Origin: Morella rubra
Lineage: Eukaryota > Streptophyta > Magnoliopsida > Fagales > Myricaceae
Reading direction: 5' to 3'
Assembly: GCA_003952965.2 (NCBI GenBank)
Contig: RXIC02000422.1
Coordinates: 1 to 64,000, forward strand
DNA length: 64,000 nucleotides
The position numbers were made by a program, and so were the translations under genes. Positions 1 to 12,789 of the stretch are shown in pieces. Position 1 is the stretch's first letter, and every line of letters begins with the position of its first letter. A model generated the notes under the pieces. The model worked only from the letters and a program-made list of their open reading frames with translations. It had not been told where the DNA came from and did not search any database.

Positions 1-28
1 TTATGTGGATAAAATTAGTGATTTAAAT

Positions 29-790
29 AAAACAGATCATTGTTATCTCTCTATAGAACTCTCACCTCTAGAGAGAGACCTCTTTCCCCCACCGTCTAAA
101 CCCAACCCAACCCCCTTTCTCGGAATCAAAGGAGGCTAGATCTCGGAGTCTCTGACGGTCTCCGGCGCGCACTGCCCCCATGAATGGACTCTTCTCCTCC
201 TGACACTCAATTCTGTCCAAGTCCAGCAGCGAACGGCTCCCGATGTGCTATACCTCTCCTAGTAGCTTTTTCAACCTCTGTCAGGCATCCACCTATGGCG
301 CATGGCGGCCCACACACTCAAGTGCCGCTCATGCACGAGGCATTTTTGCCCCTTGCTGCCTCCCACCATCTTCACGTTTCTGCCCTTTTTCTCCACCCAT
401 GGCCACCTTTGTTTTGTGCCACCAAAAGCTCTCATTCTCTCTTCTCTCTCCTAATGCAACTAATTCAAACAAGAAGATCATCTAGAGGGAGTCGGATCAT
501 CACACCAATCATCTTCCTTGTGATCATTTTCTGTTTCTATTGTGATTTGACACTTGAGGTTCGTTTATAGTATTCTAGTCTTTATGGTATCATGTGTCGA
601 CCCTCATGGCCGACTTGTGATTGTCTTATAGCCCTTGTGGCAGAATTGGCTATCGAATCTAAAGATCCAGTATATTGTACGATCTTTGGTCCGTTTAGAT
701 TTTGGCCCTCTGAGTGTGATTTTAGTTTGTATTGGCTTCTTTTTTCTCAGATATTAATATATAAATTACAATTACCTAGAAAAAAATCAA
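29..790 (+). mobile_element. Short non-LTR retroelement, GC-rich family, copy A
   Basis: A GC-rich block of about 760 bp is flanked by the direct repeat TGATTTAAAT (19-28 and 791-800) and ends in a short A-rich tail at about 779-790, as expected for a SINE or truncated LINE inserted by target-primed reverse transcription. It is related to copy B (about 9900-10870) and copy C (about 16770-18910). All three share a block with 'GGAATCAAAGGAGGCTAGA'-like sequence, a later 'GGCCCACAC' block and a TTTAGRTTTT-type 3' part. The open frames inside (for example 184-570) are Pro/Ser/His-rich, match no family I know and are not conserved between copies. The 5' boundary is set only by the duplication. Confidence 0.5.
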
Positions 791-837
791 TGATTTAAAT
801 GAGAGTTGACTTTGTGTTGTATGCCGTCTAACCTTTT

Positions 838-905
838 CGAGATTTATCAGCATAGTTAAAGTCTAGCCTCTTGGAGATTTATCCGCAAAGTTAAAGCCTC
901 GCACT
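838..905. repeat. 35-bp direct repeat, two copies
   Basis: Two adjacent units of 35 bp start at about 841 and 876 with 'GATTTATC'. They share 'AGTTAAAG' and differ at a few positions. The repeat lies in anonymous DNA downstream of the IPT2 gene. The rest of 800-1700 holds no gene I can recognise. Confidence 0.6.
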
Positions 906-1700
906 GTGTCCAAACTAGTCAAATTTGTCCAAGCCCAATGGATAGAGAGCGTTCGAGATTTTCCTAGTTATCCAAAAAAAAATCTTTCATACCGTTCTCA
1001 GTTTTTTAAATAATCTGTCAGGAAGGAAGTTTGAATTACGGAGTTGACAGATCAATTGCATTAAAATGCAATTTTTAGGGCCAAGATGTGAAAAGTGCAA
1101 AAAAATGTTCAAAAAGCACTTGTGTCTACGTTTCGGGCTGAGTTTTTGGGGGCTGGGGGGGCCCTCCGCCCCCTAGCTCCGTTTTTCCTTCCCTTTCTAC
1201 GGCCAAATAGAATGCCTGAAGCCCTGAACAATAGAGAACCACAAAAGAACTGATATTAAACACTAGGAGAACAAGAATTGAAAGAATGAAATGCTAACAA
1301 AGTGGAGTGGGCACGGCGCAAAGGAAGGGAGCGGCAGCTGCTAAAATTACATCATTGAAAAGGACTAGTACCTTGCTCAGAAGAATATACAAAAGAAAAT
1401 TGAACCAACGGTTGTTCAAAGATGATGACAATCAATGATTACAACACCAGAGTTTGGTACAACCATAAGGAGTGAATCTTACGTTCTTAAACAGCGAAGA
1501 AACCTATTATTTATTTTTATTTTTTTTGAAAACCTATTATTACATCATGCAAATAAAAAATCTTACATATGGAACTTCCTCATCATAATCTTGCATATAG
1601 AACATCTTACCTAGTTGATACTACTCAATTGTCATCCAAACGTGAACCGTGACTATACGAGCTTGAAAGGTCGGGATGTTTTGTTTATAAATCAATGCGT

Positions 1701-4700
1701 CTAGCTACATTCAGGATGTTGCTGCTCCACTGAGTAACCTCGAGACTTCCTGAGCCCTGCGATGCGTTTTCGATGCCCACGACCTTGTTTGTGTTGTTCC
1801 CACTCATGTCCTCCTCTTAGTACTCTATCCCCACAAGCCTATCAACAGAGAATCCCCACAATTATCGAAGTTAAAGCCAGGAACCTTGTTCAAAAAGCTA
1901 CCAGATTCACACACAATAATAAAAGTAGGACTGAAAAGAACATGGCTGAAACAGGAGCAAAACAGGAGTGATGATATCCTAGAATGTCACAACTGCGGAC
2001 CTGGCAAGTATATTGAGTCCACAAGTCCCTCTGGATTAAGTTCTGTCCCATGATACTAGGAGCAATTGAGCTTGCGTTCTCATTAAGAAAGCATCTAATA
2101 ATTTTTGCTGCAGGTTCGACCACTTGTGAAGCCCATAAATCATCTGACCGGCCTAGAATATGAGTGTTCAATTTGATTCAGGACATCTAGCAGATACGGG
2201 TTGAATGACACAACATTAATGTCTCCCAGAACAAAAGCAAAAGAGTAGGAGGCATACTTGATATAGACTCTGTTGCATCAACATAGTTTATGTTCCATCC
2301 AAACAATGTTTGCAGCCGATTCAACCTTCTTTTCTGTATGAAAACAGGATTGTGCCAAAAAAGATTTCAGTGATCTACTCCTGTAAATTGCCAAATTACT
2401 TCCACGCTAATAAGTTCAGGCAGGCACTAACTATCTGAATCCCACAATACATGCAGTCTATCAAATTTATTTACTCTTCAAATGAAATAGAGAAGAAAGA
2501 ATTAATTAAAGACGCAAACAAGACAATTTAAGAGACTTCTGAGAGTGAGAACCTCAGAAAATCTCAAAGCATGACTAAATGTGGAGGAAAATCCGCCAGT
2601 GACATTCAAAGGTTGGGGCGAACATTATGCTTAAGTATCAGGAACACCTTGAAAGTTACATGAATAATCAAGGACTTAATTGCAATAAATGTGAATTAGT
2701 TCTCTATAAGACATGAGAATACAACATGACCCCTTCTCAAATCAAAAGTCACATCATCAGAATATTAAGTAACTGGAAACCCATTGGGATTTGGCAGGAA
2801 AAGACGGATAAGAAATAAGAAATACTTACTTGACGACGAACAAGTCGTCGGGTGTTTCGCTTCATTTTCTCAATGGCTTCTTTTAGCAGCATGTTCAGGT
2901 GGTTATCCTTGTAGAAATCCAAATCAACCTTGATATTCTCTATGCACATCTTGTTACCCTGGTTGATGGACTTCATGGAGAGGGGCCAGACATCTAAATT
3001 ACTTCCTTCGTCATTCCTACTTTTGAAGCTACAGACTCCTAGAAAATTTTCAAACTCCCGAACGCCTATGGCTTGCCGCAGTCCTCGAGTATAATCCGCA
3101 TTTGGATTATAAATTTCAAAGACTTCATGCAGTAATCCAGCTTCTATCATGCAATCAACTCTTTCTTCCACATATCGGTCAAGTACAGGGAGAGAAGCAT
3201 CCACACAGATAAAACAACAATTGTATCTAAAATTATCAACTCGACCCCAGTTCTGCCCTGCCACATGTAAGATCTTAACTTAATTCAAAAGCATGTACGT
3301 CAAATAGTTTCAATCTCCTTACCAGGACAAGAAGGAAAAACCTTGATGGACATTGGCAAGAATCAGACATGAACTTTAATAAGTAGAATAAATTTACAAA
3401 TCCCAACAGCACAATGACATAACTATGACCAAATAAAAACAAATCAATAATAGTTATGAACCTCCAGAGTCTTTTCCTGAAAGAGTTTGCTAGGGGGAAC
3501 ACCAGAACTAGAATACAAATTGAGGTACTGACTAATCTGCAAAGGCATCAACCCAAAAAGGTCAGCAGAAGATTATGGTCAGAGAGCTATAGCATTAATG
3601 CAAACAACATCACAATAAATTACCAGGCATCAACCCTTGCTTGAGAATAATACCCATCGTTTTTTTCCATTTCTTCACATATATTATTAGCATTAGAACT
3701 AGTGCATATTAATAATTTATTTAGCAGACTGCAAAAGCTATACAAGATTGGATAATATCAAATGCAAAGGAACATTTTGAAACCTTTATACCTCAACATC
3801 CAACAATATCTTCACAATAACCCGAAGTACCTTGGTAACCGTACACCAATATCACAAATCTGAAGGGATAGGAGAGAGGGATGGGGGGCGTGACATTTAA
3901 AAAGGCTCCACGCCTGTTGTAATTTTTGCATAAAAGAAAATTGTTCAACTGACAATCAGAGATGAAATTAATTTTAAAAGTGGATTACAGATAAATGCAT
4001 CTTCACTTTAATGCAAGGTTTCCAATACTCTTTCATCTCTGGAATGTGATGTAACTTCCTCATACAAGCAAACTGTCAATTTGCAGTCATCCAAATGACA
4101 TGACATGGACAACAATAACAACCTATAATCCACTTAATATACAAGCACAAGTACTTCATATGGGAGTCTGCATATATAAACCAGGGATATAATGAGCAGC
4201 ACAGAGAAAACCATCAATATCATGCATAGTAAATTACTTGCATGATTTAGATTACATCTGACCCTACCTACATATACTCCAATGGCTGCAACAAATTCTC
4301 AATTATAACTATTTGCAAATTAGTAGGCAGACACTTTTTTCTTTTCTTAATTCCTTATGTTCTTAAGTATAAAAAATGATTTCACTCGGATCAAGGCAGC
4401 AAGAGGTCAACAGAAATACATAAAATTGTTGATTACTCCCCAACAATAATTTACACTGCCTACAACCAAAGTATATTTCAACGAGAAATGAGTACATACT
4501 AAGTTGGTGCCCTTACTTTTCTATGGTTGTGGGGATGGATTCTGTTTGCAGCAACTGGATCAATGTCCTTAAGATGTTCATAACTATAGTTGAACATGTC
4601 ACTTACACAATCCGGCTTATCATCTCGCTGATCTTCGCCTGTGCAGTTGGAATGGATGTCAGATCTATTAAAAGCAGTAATAGGATATAAATGCCATAGG

Positions 4701-7546
4701 AATGCTATTTACCAGGAGGGCCATGTACACAGCTTTCCTCAATATCATCTGCTGAATCATCTAAGAGGAATGGACTTACAAGAGCCTGTATAAGTCATGT
4801 GGGCCACCACAAAAAAGAGAAAAGTAATCAACATGCCGTGGAAGTAAGGGCGTTGTTATCTAGCTTGTAACAAAAAAAATTGCACGAGAAGCCTCTTTAG
4901 CATACAGTAAGTTCACTGTCATTGAATAAGATTACTCCATGTAAAGATTACAATAACTAACATTAATGTTTTTTGCTACACATTAAGCTCCTTTACTGTG
5001 GAAGAACATAACGAAACAATCCTCACCTGGATATAGTAATTTGTACCCCCAACTATGACTGGAATGCAATTTTGAGACAATATGTCCTTGATGAGCTGAA
5101 ATTCCAAAATGCAGAGTCAAGTCTCAAAACAGACAAAGCAAATAGGTAGGGGTAATAAATACTCGTATACAGATTATTATCGTCACCTTTAGTACAAGAA
5201 AAATCTGAGTCACCATGACAACAATACAGCAATAAACATACAGCAAATACATGATGAGAGAATCAACAAAAACATCAAAAAAACAAGGGCACAGAAAGAC
5301 AAGTGTAAACAGAAACAAGTTTTGGAGCACTGCATACCACCAGTCCCTAGAGTTCACAATACAGGAGAGCAAAGGTGACAAAAACAACAGGCCAAGTCCC
5401 CGTGATAAGGCACTAAATAAATGCCCATCTAGCAACTCGGTTCATCTGCTCAGATGAAAGACATGGACAATATGAGCTTCGCCACACTGAATTATGTAAT
5501 TGCTCCGTTTAATACTGAGCAGCAAATGGGTTTCAAATAAAGTACTTAATATCTATAACAATCATGTACAACATTAGCTGATCATGTTTCCTTTGTCAGG
5601 GCTGCTAATGATTGGGAGTTGGAGGAATTCTCCGCGTTTTTCTCCTTTTTGTATGGGTCGCTGCTTAGGAGAGGGGAGGAAGATAAGATCCTTTGGAATT
5701 GTTCTAAGAATGGTTTGTTTTCGGTTAAGTCTATGTACTCTTCCCTTGCTAGTAGGAGCAGATTTTCTTTTCCTTGGAAAGGAGTGTGGAGGTCGAAGTG
5801 CCCTTTGAAGGTCTCTTTCTTTGTGTGGGAGGCTATGCATGGGAAAATTCTTACTCCGTATAATCTTCGAAGGAAAGGTATATACATTGCTGATTGGTGC
5901 TATCTTTGTCGAGAAGACGGGGAGTCGATTGACCATGTGCTCCTCCATTGTCCGTTTACGCTGGGGCTTTGGAATCATGTGCTTGGCATTATGAATTTTC
6001 ATTGGGTGATGCCAGACAAGATGTAGAGAGTGTTGTGGAGTTGGAATAGAGGTTCTTGAATCTGATTGCCAAGGCTATTTGGAGAATGATTCCTTCTGCA
6101 TTTGGTGGTGTATTTGGAGGGAACGGAATAATAGATATTTTGAGGATTTTTCCTTGTCTTTGGTGAAGTTGCAAGGATTTTTGTTACTCTCTCTTTTTAG
6201 TTGGGCTAATGCGGTGCTTGGCTGCCTTTTTTTGATTTTTTTGATTTTCTTAGTTTTGTGGCTTGTTTAGACTAAGTGATTTCAGTATAGTCTTTGGTAC
6301 TGTTATTGCTTTTTCTAATGAGATTGATTACTTATCAAAAAAAAAAAAAAATCATGCACAACATCAGCGAGAATAGGAAAATAAGGTCTGGAAGTTCTCC
6401 ACTCTAACGTGAAGTTTTGTAAGAATAGACAAAATATTTGTTAAAGTTGCATAAAAAGCCCGTATATGATTGGTATAATCCAATAGGCCCAAAAGCAGAA
6501 CAGCCTACTAGTTTTCTGAGAACAATACACGCTCAAGCACACTCCTACACAAAACAACAAAAACATGCATTAACTACACAGTTAAAACTGAAAACCATAG
6601 CTGAGATACATCCATATATATAGTATGTGGTGTGCGCAATTTTTTAATTATAGCATATCTGCTTTGTATGTTCGCATTGTACGTGTTGGTATACACTCTT
6701 CCTTCAATATGCCGATTAATGCAATCACAAGCAAAAATTATGAGGTGCTTCTACTAATCTTTTAGTTTGCATTAAATATCAACCCAAATAGTTTATAGAA
6801 ACAAATCCAGAAAACAATATCACCTTAAATATTCACGCCAGGGACAACACAAAGAGAGGTTACCCATATAAACTATGGATTCAGGAAAGGACACAACTTT
6901 CGCCATCATATGTCCGTCAAAATGAGCTTCAAAATTTAAAGACTAATTTTTTTTTACTTTTTTTTGTAAAGACCAATTATATGCAGCATATACATCATAA
7001 ACTTCATTCAAGACAACTACTTCACACCACTATTTTCCACTCTGTTCAATTATGCAAGTAAAAGGTTATAAACGAAAAGCATAGACACACAAGAGACGAG
7101 CAAACGCGGATTAGAGTGGGCTAACTAACTTACCGGAATAGCAGAATCCCGAAAATCCTTGGCCGTGAATTCCACGTTGGGCATTATAGTACCCAACAGA
7201 TGATGCGGTACTCCTACGCCCATGAAGCCCACATGTAAATTAGAAAACAGAAAGACATGCAAACACACAAACAGCCTAGACAAGAGAGAGGGAGAGAGTA
7301 GAGACCTTTCTGTTCAATGAGGGGAACCTTGTTGGTGAGAACATCAAGGCCCTGATAGACCTGCATGGAATCGGCATTGATGATCTCGATGGGAAATTGG
7401 GACGCCAAATCAATGGCGAGCCTTGATTTCCCAGACCCGGTGGGACCCATTATCACCACCAACTTCGGCTTCTCGTCTTCTTCTCCCATTCTTCCATTGC
7501 TAGGGCTTCGGTTTAAGCCTTCCTGTGTGTCGGTGGTACTGTCCAT
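1701..7546 (-). CDS. IPT2: tRNA dimethylallyltransferase 2 (tRNA isopentenyltransferase), 10 exons
   Basis: The enzyme transfers dimethylallyl from DMAPP to N6 of A37 in UNN-decoding tRNAs; breakdown of such tRNA is a source of cis-zeatin (family knowledge). Exons read from phase and splice sites: 7546-7306, 7213-7134, 5095-5027, 4785-4713, 4638-4517, 3536-3462, 3252-2830, 2333-2258, 2152-2001 and 1838-1701. They total 1449 bp, or 482 codons plus TAG, close to Arabidopsis IPT2, and all introns are GT-AG. Visible motifs are the P-loop GPTGSGKS (about residues 34-41), INADSMQVY, the VGGTNYYIQ segment, the DYTRGLRQAIGVREF block, and a C-terminal matrin-type finger C-x2-C-x13-H-x5-H (CQACGD...H...H) followed by HRKR. 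The start at 7546 gives an N-terminus of about 30 residues before the P-loop; Met20 is an alternative. I see no break. The 2-kb second intron carries a LINE fragment. Confidence 0.94.
5579..6350 (+). mobile_element. 5'-truncated LINE (zf-RVT 3' end) in IPT2 intron 2
   Basis: The plus-strand frame 5619-6026 reads as the C-terminal zinc-binding part of plant L1-type reverse transcriptase (zf-RVT): residues such as LWNCSKNGLFSVKSMY, PLKVSFFVWEAMHGKI, CYLCREDGESIDHVLLHCPF and LWNHVLG. A frame continuing with WWCIWRERNNRYFED follows at about 6100. The insert ends in a poly(A) tract (about 6337-6350). Both sides carry an 18-bp target-site duplication, ATCATGTACAACATTAGC (5561-5578) and ATCATGCACAACATCAGC (6351-6368), with two mismatches. 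It lies antisense to IPT2, and the stops and frame changes show it is dead. Confidence 0.92.
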
Positions 7547-7571
7547 CTCTCTCTCTCTCTCTCTCTCTCTC
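7546..7571. repeat. (TC)n microsatellite at the IPT2 start codon
   Basis: An uninterrupted TC/GA run of about 26 bp ends directly at the ATG of the IPT2 gene, so on the coding strand the 5' leader ends in (GA)12 or so. GA/CT tracts are common in plant leaders and can act as GAGA-type elements. The length is likely variable between individuals. Confidence 0.9.
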
Positions 7572-7574
7572 CCC

Positions 7575-9860
7575 TGCCGCAAGAAGGTAAGCGGGACACT
7601 TCGATTCGTTCGGCCTAATCCGTTCCTGCCTATGTATCGGGGCCTCATAATCTTTGTCCATGGACTCTGGGCCTCTACTAATACGGTTTCCGGCCTACTA
7701 ACTGTACGGATAATATTTCCTGTTTTCTTTCTCTCTCCTTTTTTTTTTTTCTGTTTTTCATATGAATATATGGCTAGATATCTTTCCCGCGGGTTCAAAG
7801 GGAACAATGCACTTTATTATAATAAAAAAAATGTTTTTATATGAATATATGGCTAGAAAGAATATATTTCCCTGTTCAAAGGAACAATACAATTTATTAT
7901 AAAAAATTAAATTTGTTACAAAATCTCTATTATTTATTTGTAAGGCATAATTGCATCCAAATTCTTGTGGTATTAAAATATTACAAATAAGCCTTGAGAT
8001 AAGAAAATGACATATAGTTTTATAAGACCGATATTTCATTAGAAACAGGCTTTTCGTATATTCAAGTTACAAATAAGTCATTTTTAACATCTTAGATGAA
8101 ACTGTACGAATAGACCTGTTTTTAATGAAATATCGACTTCATTGAGATATTTGTCAATATTTCTTATCTCAGAAAATTATTTATAACTTTTAAATAGTAT
8201 ATTTTATTTAATCTAATAATTAAAAAAATTTGTAAGGTCCAAAAATTTGCACTCCTTTTAAGATCCTTCTTGGCAAATGTTAATGGGACCTAGACTATCT
8301 GGCGTTAAGGAGCATTTTCAGTTCTTCTACCTCATATTTTTTCTGTAATTCCTTAAATGCCTAATGCTGTAACAACAAGGGCATATAACTATCTTCTTAA
8401 CATTTTTAATAGAAAATCTTGTTAGCATTAACCAATGAAGCACGTTCTGTCTTCATTTTAAAAATAAAATACACCCGAAATAGTTATTATTCATATAGAG
8501 CCATGGATACTGTTGCAAACTTGGCAACTGAGAAATTGCAAGAAATGTGAAGAAAATGGAAGATCAAAAAGAGAGGTGAACATGCCACTGTTCAAACCTC
8601 GCACCCATGCATCTCACATGCTATAGTTATTTTTCTATTTGGCCGACCCTCTCCTCCACCTACCAATTCCACCAGCTCTCTTTGCCGTCCCTCTTCTGTT
8701 TCTGTTTATCTTTATGGGTCATTTTAGCTTTATACTGTTTGAGTTTGTATGAATGTTTGTCTCCTATTTTGTTGGTCCGTGCTTCTACAAAGGATCTGAT
8801 TAGCATATAATCAAAATTGATATGAGCTGTTATGATCAACGACAAAGGAAAAAAAAAAAAAAAAAACATGGCTTCTTGTATCATATGAACACAATATCCC
8901 AGCAATTAAGTAAAGAAATAACATCAGCTCAAGAGGTTTTGAGAAGAGATTTGGTACATAGATTTGGGTTAATGGCTATCATGTGCATTTCTCTGTCCAC
9001 TTCAATCAATTTTTGGGCGATATGTTTAGTCGGGTTCTCTTCTTGGCTATCATATGTTACTCGTGTTCTCGTTGGTTTTTCTTTTTCTTTTCTATTGTTT
9101 GATTTTGTAGGATTGCCAAAAAATACTAATTTGTTTAATTGTTTTAAAGAAAAAACTACATTTTTGTATGACTCCACTAATTTTGCAATTTTCATCCCAA
9201 ACTATCAAAATATGCTTGCTTGTACCCGAATTAAGATCTCACTGTTAAAATCAATAACTCCCGTAACATAGCCTCTAACCATCAAATTGTTACATAGGTT
9301 GTAATATATCGCATTTTGTAGTTTAGGGTGTAAAATTAAAAATTGATAGTGCTTTTAAAGTAAAAATTGTAATTTTTCATGTTTTAAGAATACTTTTTTT
9401 ATTTCACAACTCCAAACATAATTTTTAATGTTAAAAATACTTTCAATTTTCATATAACTTTCTCATTCGTTGGAACAATGTTTAGAAAAAAAAAATCTCT
9501 TTCGAAATCTCTTTTTTATCGGTTCCATCACTTTTATAAATATCGGATAGACTTTATTGGAGGCAGTGTAAACTCTATCAAGATTGATGAAAAAATTGTT
9601 GAGTTTGTAAAAACTTATGAAAAAATGTAAAAATAATTCTTTAAATAAAATTGTGCCATCCAAACAGAGGCTACATTTCACAGAATTTTCCTTATCATTA
9701 TAACGAAAACGGAAAAAAAAAAAAAATTAATCAATCATCCAAACACTTGGCCAAACAAAGCTGAGTTAACTAATTGCTACCACTGTACGTCTGTCCCACA
9801 AACGCGATGTAATCTTATAAACGTAAGTTTCAATTTAACCAGAGACAATTGGGCAAATTC
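7575..9860. other. Intergenic, no gene recognised
   Basis: This is AT-rich DNA with homopolymer runs (for example an A run at about 8850-8868) and short frames with no family resemblance. A nearly duplicated segment is visible at about 7755-7815 and 7835-7900, where 'ATATGAATATATGGCTAGA' recurs and is followed each time by a 'TTCAAAGGGAACAAT'-like stretch. The first part presumably includes the IPT2 promoter. I see no coding signal. Confidence 0.6.
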
Positions 9861-9899
9861 AGATCAAGTTGAAAGCTGAAGGCGCTTTTTGTCCGATAG

Positions 9900-10870
9900 T
9901 TGTCGACGTTCTAGAGAGAAAGCTCCTTCTGCTCTCTAGAACCCTCTGACCTCTTTGTCTGAAAAATCTCTCCTACTTTCCCTAGCGTGGGGAGCCCAAT
10001 CCCCTTCTCCCTCCCCCTCTCTGCTGGTGGCCAGATTCTGCCATATTATAACTTTTTCGGGCTATTTTTAGGTCGTTTTTTCTCGGAATCGAAGGAAGTT
10101 AGATCTCAGCCTTTCCGGTGGTCCTCGACGCGCACAGCCTCCTTGATGGGCTTCCCCTCCTCTAGGCATTTAGGTCTGGCCAAGACCAGTGGCATATTGG
10201 CCTACGCGTGAGCTCTCATGCGTGCCCATACACCATGTGGATCTCACGCACCCAATCGCTTTTGCCTTTTTCTCGGCTAGTTTGAACGATTTTCGGAGGA
10301 AAACACCCACCCAGCCGTGTTCTAGGCAACTGCTTCTGCCTCAGTCTGGCACCACCTCGCTTGCGCGTGGAGGCCCACACTCGTGCGTGCCACTTAGACG
10401 TCAGGCGGTGTTTGCCCCCTGACCAATCCGCGAGGCTTTATGCTGTGTCTGTCGCCTCACCCTGTTTTGTGGATTGCTAAGGCCATTTTTTTCCTGTGGG
10501 TCTCCTAGCCGCTACCTTTTGCTGCTATCCAAACCTATCTTTTTTCTTCCTTCCCCTTATGCAACCGGTCATTATTTGAAGATTGTCCCAAAGGAGTCGA
10601 ACCGTTGCTTCGAATGCCCCTCCTCCAGTGAAAGCCTCCATCGCCTTATGCGGTGTTCTTGTTGTGTCTCAATCCGTTTATGTCCGATCCTTGCAATTGA
10701 TTTGTTCTGTGTCCCAGTTCTTGTGACTGGTTCGTGGATCTCTCATGGGATCCACCTTATTATAGGGCCTTTTGTTCGTTTAGGTTCTTCCATTGGCTGT
10801 ATGGTTTATTTTCTGTACTGTACTGGGCTGTATTATCGAAGAAGTTCGGTTAGCTCGCATTTTGAAAATT
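9900..10870 (+). mobile_element. GC-rich non-LTR family, copy B
   Basis: This copy is related to copies A and C. It shows the 'TCGGAATCGAAGGAAGTTAGATCTC' type block near 10081-10106 (split here by variation), the 'GGAGGCCCACACTCGTGCGTG' type block near 10370, and a 3' part with 'TTATAGGGCCTTTTGTTCG' near 10770. Its clean GC-rich composition stops near 10860, where a strongly AT-rich stretch begins. I found no target duplication. Frames at 9987-10211, 10189-10422 and 10474-10938 are not conserved with the other copies and are probably not genes. Confidence 0.45.
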
Positions 10871-12271
10871 TTTTTTGTATTTTAAAATTTTTAAGTGAGG
10901 TTAATTTATTAATATACGTATGTTATAGTTATTTTTAATAAATTAAAAATTTTTTTTTAAAATTTTAAAATTTTAAAAAATTTTAAAATTTTTAAAAAAC
11001 TAACATCTTCTAAGTTATTAATATAATGTTTGTCTGTTGTTCTATAAAAAAAAGTAAAAAATTAAAAAAATAAAAAACAAGGGGCACACATTTGCTACTT
11101 TTTGAACCATATCTTCTACATCTAACAATTTTTTCTTTGCTGAACGTCGTGACAGAATAAATCTTCAAGATCTCTGACGAAGAAGAGAATTGAGAATAAA
11201 ATAAAAAATCAAATAAAAACATGAGATTTAAAGTAGTTCCGCTTTAAAGCCTATGTCCCTTGAACAAAGCTGAGATATTGGTAGAAGAAAATTTGGAAAC
11301 CGTCTTGATAATTTAATAAAATTGTCATGGATACGAGAATATAGATACTAAGCTTGATCCGAAGATCAAGCCTGATCGTGTTGTGCCCATTATTTCGAAA
11401 ATTTTGATAACTCGATGTTAATTTGTAAAGATATCGTCTAATTGGCAGATATAAACTTTGCTTTGAATACCAACAAGTTGAAAACGAAATTAAGTGGACA
11501 AGACAGTGATCATTAGGCTAAAGGTTTATTTGTGAAGAGTTGCTTTAGGGAGAGGTAAATGATCTAGTGAAAAAGGCAGAGCAGAAAATACAGCGGATAC
11601 GTTGCCTAAGCCAGTTCAAGTGCTGAACCACAAGCTTTGCTTGGACTTTTGATTGGTGGTTACAGTTTGTGACGGACCTCAGTAGTTTTGAAAAAGAAGA
11701 CTTGAAGAGATTTACTGGCTCACGTAAAATTCAAGTAAAGGGAAGGAATTGTTGAAATGTGACTTGATTGCATCTAACGTCATGCTTTTACTTTTTGACT
11801 TGTATGTCAAAAAGCAAAGGCAGACTCACGTTCAACAATTCATGTCGTTGAAGTTTTTGATGAATGAAATGTTTGGCATGCTTAGATAAATGCATGACAT
11901 GCGACGATACTTTTCTTCCTAGATTTATGCGTCCTAACAGGAACGATAGATCAAAGTGGAGTAAATTAAAGATCTCTCTTCAAGCCTTCAAATTCCCAAA
12001 GGCCGACTGCTAGAAAATCATCCGTTTCATGTATGACTCTGCAAACGAAATCACTCAGAATGAACAATACTTGCAGTGTATAGGGAGATCTTCCTCCATG
12101 GTCTTGATCAAGACATTGAGAGAGATTCGAGGTGGAATATCGAATCTATGTCATCTGGATTTTGTCCATAAGCACTTGGTTTTCTGTCATACTTTTTAAT
12201 ATTATTACATGCCAGTATCTTTTAATGGTCTACTGCTATTGTATATTATCTCCTTAATCAAGGCCCTTTAT
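10870..12271. other. AT-rich and anonymous DNA
   Basis: Positions 10860-11000 are almost pure A/T with repeated AATTTTTAAAATTTT. From 11240 to 12200 the composition is normal but all frames are short. It may be an old retroelement body, but I see no diagnostic motif. Confidence 0.4.
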
Positions 12272-12282
12272 TTTTATTTAAG

Positions 12283-12778
12283 AAAATTAACAGTTTAGGT
12301 CTTTGAATTTTAAACACTTTTTCAATTTAGTTCACTTCACTTTCAATTTAATTTTGAGTAACCCATTTCGTCACTCTTCCTTCCAACTAATTAACGGTGC
12401 TCTCTGCCATATCAACAACGATGACATGTGCATCACTTAGTGCCAGATCAGCAGGACAGCAGACCATACCAGTAGACCAGCCATACCAGCAGACATGCAG
12501 ACCAGACCAGTAGACCAGAAGACCAGCAGACTATACTAGCAAACCAGCAGTCAGACTAACTAGTAAAACGGTGAGTTTTGATTATTTCGGGTGACATGGC
12601 TGCTGACGTGTTAAGAAGATGACGTGGCAGAGAGCACTGTTAATTAGTTGAACGGAGGAGTGACGGAAGGGTGTTTTTGTAAAAAAATGAATACTCAAAA
12701 ACTAAATTTTTGAAAATTGAAAGTGAAGGCAAAATTATAAAAGCACCCAAAACTCAGGGACTAAAATTAGAATTTCCC
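12283..12778. mobile_element. MULE-type MITE with long terminal inverted repeats
   Basis: An element of 496 bp is flanked by identical direct repeats TTTTATTTAAG (12272-12282 and 12779-12789); a 9-bp core would fit Mutator-like elements. Its arms are inverted repeats of roughly 130 bp: the left arm reads ..CACTTTCAATTT..CGTCACTC..CAACTAATTAACGGTGCTCTCTGCC.. (spaced) and the right arm carries the complement. The middle (12440-12560) is a degenerate repeat of 'ACCAGCAGA' units. It has no coding capacity. Confidence 0.85.
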
Positions 12779-12789
12779 TTTTATTTAAG

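Noticed and set aside
184..798. Frames inside GC-rich copy A as a gene
   Set aside because: Frames are not conserved in copies B and C; composition alone keeps them open.
5124..5457. Open frames inside IPT2 intron 2
   Set aside because: They lie between well-supported exons and show no homology or codon structure.
8607..9271. Open frames on both strands between IPT2 and the MITE
   Set aside because: Low-complexity, no known motif, no splice partners, no start context; the two strands overlap as shadows.
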